DNA from: Noviherbaspirillum aerium
Lineage (GTDB): Bacteria; Pseudomonadota; Gammaproteobacteria; Burkholderiales; Burkholderiaceae_D
Length of the DNA stretch: 55,085 bases
Direction: 5' to 3'
Assembly: GCF_008929045.1 (NCBI RefSeq)
Contig: NZ_VFAH01000034.1
Coordinates: forward strand, 1 to 55,085
Below the pieces are notes generated by a model. The model made no database searches. It worked only from the letters and a program-made list of their open reading frames with translations, and was not told the DNA's origin. How positions within the stretch are numbered: position 1 is the first letter of the stretch; each line of letters begins with the position of its first letter. Below are positions 49,233 through 55,085 of this stretch, one piece after another. The translations under genes and the position numbers were made by a program.

Positions 49233-50639
49233 ATGAGCGTTGCCAACTCTGCCGTCCAGTTCCATCTACCGTCAGTAGACCGGGTACTTCGATGGCCAGC
49301 AATCGAGGCACTGATAGCAGCACATGGTCGAACAGTGGTCCTGATGGCAATCCGTGCGGAACTGGAGGCATGCCGTGTTCATGCCGCCATGGCTGGTGGC
49401 ATCAGCAATGCGGTAATGGCGGAAGCCGTAGCGCAGAGAATAGCAACATTCGTGTCGCCGTCTTTGCGCAGGGTGTACAACCTGACCGGGACGGTCCTGC
49501 ATACCAATCTGGGACGCGCTCCACTTCCGCCCGAGGCGATTGCTGCGATGGTAGAGGCGGCATCCGGCGCATCCAACCTTGAATATGATCTCGGTACCGG
49601 AGAACGCGGTGACCGCGACGACCACATCGAAGCCTGGCTATGCCGCCTGACCGGTGCCGAAGCCGCAACGGTGGTCAACAACAATGCGGCGGCGGTGCTG
49701 ATATTGCTCAATACGCTGGCGCTGCGCAAAGAGGTCATCGTATCCCGTGGTGAACTGGTCGAAATCGGCGGTGCTTTCCGTTTACCGAACATCATGACCC
49801 GTGCGGGATGCAAACTGCATGAGGTAGGCACCACCAACCGCACGCATCTGCGGGACTACGCGGATGCAGTAAGCAACCGGACCGGCTTGCTCATGAAGGC
49901 GCATACCAGCAATTACCGGATAGAAGGTTTTACTGCCTCGGTGGACGAGACCCTGATTGCCGATGTGGCCGGCGCCAAAGGTCTTCCGTTTGCAGTAGAC
50001 CTCGGTAGCGGGACACTCGTCGATATGACACGATTCGGCCTGCCGCACGAGCCGACGCCAGCCGAAACCCTGGAGAAAGGCGCTCACCTGGTTACATTTA
50101 GCGGCGACAAACTGCTTGGAGGACCGCAGGCCGGAATCATCGTCGGTCGCAAGGAACTGATCGCGCGCATCAAGAAAAATCCCATGAAGCGCGCCATGCG
50201 CTGCGACAAGATGACGATTGCCGCGCTTGAGGCGGTGCTTCGCCTGTACGCCGACCCGGACCGGCTGATCCAGCGGCTTCCGACGCTGCGCCTGTTGGCA
50301 AGGCCGGTGGACGAGATCGAGGCATTGGCCCGTCGGGTACGGCCCGCCGTGGCCGGATGGGCCAGTGCCCAAGGCAATGTGGACGTGGTACCGCTCGATA
50401 GCCAGATAGGTAGCGGCTCCCTGCCTACTAATCTATTACCCAGCTTCGGCTTGCGCATCACACCGGCGAGCGTAAAGCGGCGTTCAGGCAGGATTCTGGA
50501 AGAGATCGCCAGCACCTTCCGTTCACTGCCGACGCCAGTTATCGGTCGCATATCCAATGGTGCCTTTCTCCTGGACTTGCGCTGCCTTGAAGCGGAGCAG
50601 GATTTCATTGCACTCTTTGCCGGTGCTCCTGCAATATGA
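49233..50639 (+). CDS. selA: L-seryl-tRNA(Sec) selenium transferase (SelA)
   Basis: This 468-residue PLP enzyme converts seryl-tRNA(Sec) to selenocysteyl-tRNA(Sec) with selenophosphate. The order is a helical N-terminal domain, then the SelA core: LTGTVLHTNLGRAPLPPEA, GASNLEYDLGTGERGDRDDH and NNNAAAVLI. It continues VDLGSGTLVD and the PLP-lysine segment TFSGDKLLGGPQAG, with the C-terminal NLLPSFGLRI part. Length matches the family (about 460-470). It starts 24 bp after the UGSC stop with GGAG upstream and overlaps selB as ATGA. Its substrate selenophosphate needs SelD, which is not in the window. Confidence 0.96.
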   Translation: MSVANSAVQFHLPSVDRVLRWPAIEALIAAHGRTVVLMAIRAELEACRVHAAMAGGISNAVMAEAVAQRIATFVSPSLRRVYNLTGTVLHTNLGRAPLPPEAIAAMVEAASGASNLEYDLGTGERGDRDDHIEAWLCRLTGAEAATVVNNNAAAVLILLNTLALRKEVIVSRGELVEIGGAFRLPNIMTRAGCKLHEVGTTNRTHLRDYADAVSNRTGLLMKAHTSNYRIEGFTASVDETLIADVAGAKGLPFAVDLGSGTLVDMTRFGLPHEPTPAETLEKGAHLVTFSGDKLLGGPQAGIIVGRKELIARIKKNPMKRAMRCDKMTIAALEAVLRLYADPDRLIQRLPTLRLLARPVDEIEALARRVRPAVAGWASAQGNVDVVPLDSQIGSGSLPTNLLPSFGLRITPASVKRRSGRILEEIASTFRSLPTPVIGRISNGAFLLDLRCLEAEQDFIALFAGAPAI

Positions 50640-52534
50640 TCATTGCGACTGCGGGCCACGTCGATCATGGCAAGACAACGCTGGTTAAAGCGCTGACCGG
50701 CATTGATACCGACCGTCTTAAGGAAGAAAAGCAGCGCGGTATGACGATTGAGCCAGGCTATGCGTATGCCGATTTCGGATGCGAAGAACCACTCGCATTC
50801 GTCGATGTCCCCGGACATGAACGATTCGTGCGTAACATGCTTGCGGGAGTGGCGGCGATCGACTTTGCGCTTCTGATCATTGCCGCCGACGATGGGCCTA
50901 TGCCGCAAACTGTTGAGCATCTGGCGATTTTGCAACTCCTGGGCGTACAGCGTGGTGCGGTTGCACTGACAAAGACTGATCGTGTAGCGCCGGAAAGAGT
51001 CAATGAGGTTGCAGTGCAAATCGCAACTCTGCTATCGACTACGCCAATGCAAGATGCAAGGGTCTTTCCAGTGGTCGCAACGACGGGCAAAGGAGTGCAG
51101 GCTCTGCGGAATCATCTTGCTGACGCAGCGGCAAGTATCCCTCGGGTAGCAATGGCAGGAAACTTTCGGATGGCGATTGACCGCAGTTTTACGTTGTCAG
51201 GCGCGGGCCTGGTGGTCACAGGTGCCGTCACTTCAGGCAGGTTACGCGTGGACGAAGAGGTTGTCGTCTCGCCGCAAGGCGAAACACTGCGTGTCCGAAG
51301 TATTCACCAGCACAACCGTCCGACAGACGTTGCCTCAGCCGGCCGGCGCTGTGCGCTCAATCTTGCAGGCAGCAGTCTCAAGCGAATTTCAGTCGAGCGC
51401 GGAGACTGGCTCGTTGCGGCGGCCGCCCATGCGCCGACCGAGCGCCTTGATGTTCGTCTAGTCGTTCATGCATCCTGTCCATCGTCTATCGAGCACTGGA
51501 CGCCGGTGCATGTGCACATTGGCGCAGCGGTGGTCAACGCCAGAGTCGCCATTCTGGGAGCGAATTCAGTTGAGCCAGGCCAATCAAGTTTTGCCCAGCT
51601 GGTTCTGGACCGCAGCATATCGGCAATGCATGGCGACCGCTTTATATTACGCGACCAGTCCGCACGGCGGACTATAGGCGGCGGCCGGGTCGTTGACCCG
51701 TTCGGCATCCATCGTGGTCGTGCGAAGCCGGAAAGAATAGCCCAGTTAAGCGCGATGGAACGCGCGACGGCTTCCGAGGCGCTCGATGCCTTGCTCGCGA
51801 TCTGCCCAGATGGCGTTTCACTGCAGCCGTTCGCACAGGCATGGAACCTGACCCCCGACGAACAGACAGTTTTGCGTGAACGCCATGCAATGATATGTTT
51901 TCATGATCGTGACGTGCTTGTGGGGATTGCTGCACAACGGTGGACCGCAATGCGTGGCCAGCTGACAAAGGTGCTGCGCGAATGGCATCAGAGCGAGCCT
52001 ACATCGGTTGGGCCTACTGATGCTGCCCTAGCGGCGCAGATGCAGTTTCAACGGATGCCAACGGCATGGCGGGCTGCCTGCAAGGCCCTATGCGACGATG
52101 GGTTGGTAGTCCGGCAGGGTGTGAGCCTGCGTCTAAAGGAGCATCAGCCCGTCCTGTCTGCACTGGACGCCCTGCTACTTGAACAGATCAGCTTGCTGCT
52201 AAGCCGTGCCGGATTGCGGCCGCCGATTGTGGGCGAGCTTGCACGGGAGCTCGACATGAATCAGGCGACTTTGGTCGAATTTTTGGAGAGAGTAAGTCGC
52301 ATGGGACATCTGGTTCGCGTGGCGAAAAATCGGTACTTTTTGCCGGAGACTTTGGACAAGCTTGCAGGTATCGCAGCACAACTCGCTGTGGAATCGCCGA
52401 CAGGACGTTTCGATGCGGCTTCATTTCGAGACCGGTCCAGCATCGGTCGAAATCTGACCATTGAGGTGCTCGAGTTTATGGACCACGCGCGCATTACGCA
52501 CTTTTCTGGTGGATCGAGAAAGATGCTTGATTAG
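50636..52534 (+). CDS. selB: Selenocysteine-specific elongation factor (SelB)
   Basis: A 632-residue GTPase that brings Sec-tRNA to UGA codons marked by a SECIS hairpin. GTPase motifs: G1 GHVDHGKT (7-14), switch [22 protein letters not shown]3 DVPGHE (57-62), and G4 TKTD (112-115). Domains II and III follow (about 175-350). The C-terminal half (about 360-632) holds the winged-helix modules that bind the SECIS loop ([38 protein letters not shown], and the last [16 protein letters not shown]). Length is slightly above the E. coli protein (614). It overlaps selA by 4 nt. The gene for tRNA-Sec follows 54 bp downstream. Confidence 0.96.
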   Translation: MIIATAGHVDHGKTTLVKALTGIDTDRLKEEKQRGMTIEPGYAYADFGCEEPLAFVDVPGHERFVRNMLAGVAAIDFALLIIAADDGPMPQTVEHLAILQLLGVQRGAVALTKTDRVAPERVNEVAVQIATLLSTTPMQDARVFPVVATTGKGVQALRNHLADAAASIPRVAMAGNFRMAIDRSFTLSGAGLVVTGAVTSGRLRVDEEVVVSPQGETLRVRSIHQHNRPTDVASAGRRCALNLAGSSLKRISVERGDWLVAAAAHAPTERLDVRLVVHASCPSSIEHWTPVHVHIGAAVVNARVAILGANSVEPGQSSFAQLVLDRSISAMHGDRFILRDQSARRTIGGGRVVDPFGIHRGRAKPERIAQLSAMERATASEALDALLAICPDGVSLQPFAQAWNLTPDEQTVLRERHAMICFHDRDVLVGIAAQRWTAMRGQLTKVLREWHQSEPTSVGPTDAALAAQMQFQRMPTAWRAACKALCDDGLVVRQGVSLRLKEHQPVLSALDALLLEQISLLLSRAGLRPPIVGELARELDMNQATLVEFLERVSRMGHLVRVAKNRYFLPETLDKLAGIAAQLAVESPTGRFDAASFRDRSSIGRNLTIEVLEFMDHARITHFSGGSRKMLD

Positions 52535-52588
52535 CGCAGCAGCAAAGCAAGCGGAGATGTAATAATAGTGCTGGCAATGTGACAAAAC

Positions 52589-52684
52589 GGAAGGGAATCG
52601 TATCCCGGTGGAGCGCCCGGACTTCAAATTCGGCGAGATGCGCACGGCGTGTCTGGTGGGTTCGACTCCCACTCCCTTCCGCCA
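52589..52684 (+). tRNA. selC: tRNA-Sec (anticodon TCA), CCA encoded
   Basis: A 96-nt tRNA: 8-bp acceptor stem GGAAGGGA/TCCCTTCC (the extra base pair typical of Sec tRNA), anticodon loop CTTCAAA with TCA, long variable arm (AGATGCGC/GCGTGTCT), T arm GTGGG-TTCGACT-CCCAC and encoded GCCA end. It decodes UGA with SelB. It lies 54 bp after selB in the same direction. Confidence 0.95.
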
Positions 52685-52820
52685 TATAAGGCCTATAAAG
52701 ATGAGTGCTAAATTTGTGTAGGATTTTTTCGCGTACTAGTCGGTCATTTGGTAAAAAAGCGGGATAAGGCGGTCAAACGTTAGAGCAATAATGTTTTGAG
52801 TTGTACTCGAACCTTATTTT

Positions 52821-53318
52821 TCAGGCTGCGCGAGGCTCCTCTGCGTCTGACGCGTGTTGGCTTGCCTTTGCCTGGGAGCTAATGGCTTGATTCAGTAAAT
52901 TCAGATGAAGCAGCCTGCGGACTGTTCGTCGTATATCTTCATACGCGTCTTCCTTACCCATCTCCGAGACTAACTCCAACATATTGATGAACGCCTTTGC
53001 GCCAAGTGATTCGGCCGCAGTTTCGATACCTTGCAGGATCGCCGGCGAATATTTGACTTCACGTCCCAGTGCAAGCAGGAACGGCACGTCCTGAAGCTTC
53101 GGTGTGCGCCTGACACGCTTCAGCAGGTCAAACATCCGGCCGCGATCAAAATGAACCCCACAGGTGACCAAATCGATGTCTTTGCGGAGGAACGCTTCGG
53201 CTTCCTGGAAAGAATGACAGATCAATAGATTGAACTCATCATCCAGGACATCATGGACAAGCGGAGTGTCTTGAGAACTGACGGCAATGAGTAGGGTAGG
53301 CTTCCCCATTCGTTCCAT
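52821..53318 (-). CDS. Receiver-like (pseudo-response-regulator) protein
   Basis: This 165-residue protein has the alternating alpha/beta plan of a response regulator receiver: LLIAVSSQDTPLVHDVL, NLLICHSFQEAEAFLRKDIDLVTCGVHFDRGRMFDLLKRVR, PFLLALGR, then SLGAKAFINMLELV. The acidic cluster of strand 1 and the phospho-acceptor Asp of strand 3 are not seen (CGVHFD instead of the usual DxxMP), so it is probably not phosphorylated. There is no output domain. The likely role is partner binding, but it is unproven. It lies convergent with tRNA-Sec. Confidence 0.6.
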   Translation of the reverse strand: MERMGKPTLLIAVSSQDTPLVHDVLDDEFNLLICHSFQEAEAFLRKDIDLVTCGVHFDRGRMFDLLKRVRRTPKLQDVPFLLALGREVKYSPAILQGIETAAESLGAKAFINMLELVSEMGKEDAYEDIRRTVRRLLHLNLLNQAISSQAKASQHASDAEEPRAA

Positions 53319-53729
53319 AAAGGGTCTTATGCCACGGACTATTGATATTATGCAACATAGACGCCACGACTCGCTTTGTCAAAGTTTTTCGAAGCGAAGA
53401 GACCTCGAGCGGCAGCATGGATGATGGGTCATTTGCCTGTTACTCTTCGCGAATACTATGGCTTTACTCTAGCTTTTCCGAATGAGGCGACCTTAGCGGA
53501 AGAAGCTGTTTATACCCGAGCTGGGGGTTTCGAAACATTCCAGCACCAATTTCATCTGTAGATGTGAAAGGGATTTCCCATCTACGCCCAAGAGTCGGCG
53601 TGCGCCGGCTTTTTCTACTTTTGCATAGCGCAAAACAGCGTCGCATTGCCAAATTCTCATTCGGTAAACCCTTATTGTGCAATGCAACAGCGTTGCAATA
53701 TATTCCTCATCGTTTTTGAAGGAGGAAAT
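53319..53729. other. Intergenic region
   Basis: No supported gene. An open frame ending at 53561 (FTLAFPNEATLAEEAVYTRAG) has no ribosome binding site. Confidence 0.35.
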
Positions 53730-53855
53730 ATGTCAATTTTGCAATACGACGCTTATAAGCTTGGATCGAACGGCAGTGGAACCAGTGAAGAATGGCATGG
53801 CGCCCCTGTGCCTCTTGAAGAGCTGCCTGCGGGCTTGATCGAAGACGAGGTCTAA
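53730..53855 (+). CDS. Small hypothetical protein
   Basis: A 41-residue acidic protein (MSILQYDAYKLGSNGSGTSE, then APVPLEELPAGLIEDEV) with a near-perfect AAGGAGG 5 nt upstream and a terminator after it. No family is recognised. The strong start signal and terminator argue that it is expressed. Confidence 0.5.
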   Translation: MSILQYDAYKLGSNGSGTSEEWHGAPVPLEELPAGLIEDEV

Positions 53856-53883
53856 GTACTTCGTCATCCATGATCTTAGTGGA

Positions 53884-53907
53884 CCCCTTCCTTCATTGCG
53901 GAAGGGG
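53884..53907 (+). terminator. Hairpin terminator after the small gene
   Basis: CCCCTTCC (53884-53891) pairs with GGAAGGGG (53900-53907) around an 8-nt loop. The following CCTTGCTT is only a weak T-run. It lies 29 bp after the stop of the 53730 gene. Confidence 0.6.
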
Positions 53908-53922
53908 CCTTGCTTCCTGCTA

Positions 53923-54132
53923 CTACCCATTTGGATACTTTTGTGTGAAGAGCCCAATGCCTGCTTGTATAGGCGTACTGACGTAAATTTTGCCGGGACG
54001 TCCTTGCACTGCCTTGCCGCAAGCGGGGCACTCTACAGTGTCGGTCATGTCTTCATCGACAAAAGAACAACTCACTTCGACGACTTCAAATTCCCTATTG
54101 CAACCTACGCACTCCATTGAAACTGTTGGCAT
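53923..54132 (-). CDS. Small zinc-ribbon protein
   Basis: A 69-residue protein from ATG 54132 (AGGAGATG leader; the longer frame to 54147 is not preferred). It has two CxxC knuckles, SMECVGCNREFEV and TVECPACGKAV, 31 residues apart, typical of a zinc ribbon. No catalytic part. Function unknown; binding of nucleic acid or protein is the general role of such small domains. Confidence 0.6.
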   Translation of the reverse strand: MPTVSMECVGCNREFEVVEVSCSFVDEDMTDTVECPACGKAVQGRPGKIYVSTPIQAGIGLFTQKYPNG

Positions 54133-54147
54133 TGCATCTCCTGTCAT

Positions 54148-54512
54148 TTACAACTGAAGTGAGAGCAGAGTCAGTATGTATGGTTCGCCTAGAGGAAGGA
54201 TAAGTTCGTTGTCGACTGACGAATGACCTGTTCAAAAAATTGCCATGTCTTCATTGATGGGCCGAAAATCGCAAAGCGAACAAAATTCGACACTCCCCGA
54301 GCTGGTATTGAATGTTTGTCGGAAGAAGGTAAGCGGGTTATAAATTTATTCGGCAATTAGATGGAATTGGCAGGATAAAGCTAGACCGCATGCATGCTTC
54401 TTTCGTGTACCCACGTGGGCGTGGCACAGTCAAGTTCGAGGAGAAGGTGAAGGTTTAGCGGAGGCCCCTCTTTACCCAATGCTATCGAGCCTCTCGGGAA
54501 TGGTATTGCGAG
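54148..54512. other. Intergenic region
   Basis: No supported gene between the zinc-ribbon gene and infA. Confidence 0.35.
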
Positions 54513-54731
54513 TTACTTAGTGCGAAATACGATGCGCGCCTTTGTGAGATCGTATGGGGTCATTTCCACCTTGACCTTGTCGCCTGGGAGGATCTTGATA
54601 TAATTTTTGCGCATCTTGCCAGAGATGTGGCCTAGTACCTTGTGCCCGTTTTCCAGCTCGACAGTGAAGGTTGCATTAGGCAGGTTTTCGAGGACCTTCC
54701 CCTCCATCTGTATCACATCGTCTTTTGCCAT
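54513..54731 (-). CDS. infA: Translation initiation factor IF-1
   Basis: The 72-residue protein has exactly the IF-1 length and sequence: [22 protein letters not shown], then [38 protein letters not shown] and KARIVFRTK. The OB-fold binds the 30S A site during initiation. The Lys-rich [15 protein letters not shown] is the conserved contact region. It stands alone next to IS3 remnants rather than in a ribosomal protein cluster. Betaproteobacteria often have more than one infA, so this may be the second copy. Confidence 0.95.
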   Translation of the reverse strand: MAKDDVIQMEGKVLENLPNATFTVELENGHKVLGHISGKMRKNYIKILPGDKVKVEMTPYDLTKARIVFRTK

Positions 54732-54808
54732 TCCATTCCTTTAAAAGATTGCGGCGCACGTTGGGCGTAAGCCGCCACTAATAGGATTAAAGTGACCTGC
54801 TACCCAAT

Positions 54809-54985
54809 TTAGTCCGACATTGCGATGGAATCCGCGGTTAAAAATCCTTTTGCAAAATGGTTGGGCGGCAGGTAACCGAGCGAGCTATGTGGCCTCGCAT
54901 CGTTGTATTCCTGTCGCCACGTGCTAATGACTTCGCGTGCATGCCGTACCGATAGAAAGTAAGCGTCGTCTCTGAGCCGTGTGGA
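54809..54985 (-). pseudogene. IS3-family orf B C-terminal remnant
   Basis: The minus strand encodes SVRHAREVISTWRQEYNDARPHSSLGYLPPNHFAKGF to a TAA at 54809-54811, the end of an IS3-type transposase (usual EAWRxDYNxxRPHSSLG). No catalytic part is seen before the window edge; the sequence beyond about 54990 does not continue the gene clearly. Confidence 0.75.
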
Positions 54986-55085
54986 CATTGTTTGCAGGAG
55001 AAGCCAAAGTACCTCCCACCAAACGAGTAGTGGGAACCACAGTGTCCATTGAAGCTAAACGGCCTTCCCGCAAGGGTCGCCCGAA

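Noticed and set aside
1-55085. CRISPR array or prophage structural genes
   Set aside because: No regularly spaced repeats with unique spacers, no cas genes and no capsid, tail or terminase genes were seen.

Overview
The window looks like accessory DNA of a betaproteobacterium, probably Burkholderiales. The coding style, an HU protein, an IF-1 gene, a MobC/LPD7-type relaxase and a parA-parB-rep block of the megaplasmid/chromid kind all fit this. The placement rests on protein resemblance only; no rRNA is present. Many fragments of insertion sequences and broken genes show a heavily rearranged region.

Layout. 0.3-2.2 kb: a HigBA-type toxin-antitoxin pair with a visible promoter/operator, then an HU gene with a terminator. 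3-9 kb: small unrecognised genes, mostly on the minus strand, with an orphan HigA-like antitoxin. 9.4-25.4 kb: a segment bracketed by two near-identical, same-orientation IS5-family copies. It holds a mobilisation module (MobC plus LPD7 relaxase and a hairpin-rich oriT candidate), several antitoxin-like genes without evident toxins, and an operon of small unknown genes, some of them broken. 25.6-34.3 kb: two divergent paralogous unknown genes, an unusual tyrosine recombinase, a parA remnant, parA-parB, and a replication-initiator-like gene followed by a partial copy made by an exact 742-bp tandem duplication. 35.5-38.6 kb: the remnant of a Tn7-like transposon (end repeats, TnsA-like gene, start of a TnsB-like gene) inserted near a phosphatase remnant and cut off by an IS3-family element. 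38.6-42.3 kb: a nitrogen-compound locus with an amino-acid ABC transporter tail, M20 amidohydrolase/carbamoylase, DUF1989 protein and XRE-cupin regulator. 42.9-52.7 kb: the selenocysteine locus. 52.8-55.1 kb: a receiver-like protein, two small proteins, infA and an IS3 fragment.

The most interesting system is at 42.9-52.7 kb. A LysR regulator, an AMP-forming acyl-CoA ligase, a periplasmic branched-chain-type binding protein and a thioredoxin-domain protein precede a selenoprotein of the UGSC family. Its in-frame UGA (48966-48968) is followed by Gly-Ser-Cys and by a stem-loop of bacterial SECIS type. Directly downstream come selA, selB and selC (tRNA-Sec). The window therefore carries the selenocysteine decoding genes together with a selenoprotein client. 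SelD (selenophosphate synthase) is not in the window and must be supplied from elsewhere. The UGSC protein is split into two ORFs by standard gene calling, and its biochemical role is not known to me.

How the genes may work together (inference): the binding protein captures a small carboxylate or amino-acid-like compound, the ligase activates a carboxylate as a CoA thioester, and the thioredoxin-domain/UGSC pair does thiol-selenol redox chemistry, with the LysR protein as the likely switch. The upstream ABC/M20/DUF1989 cluster is a separate nitrogen-scavenging unit that has lost most of its transporter to an insertion sequence.
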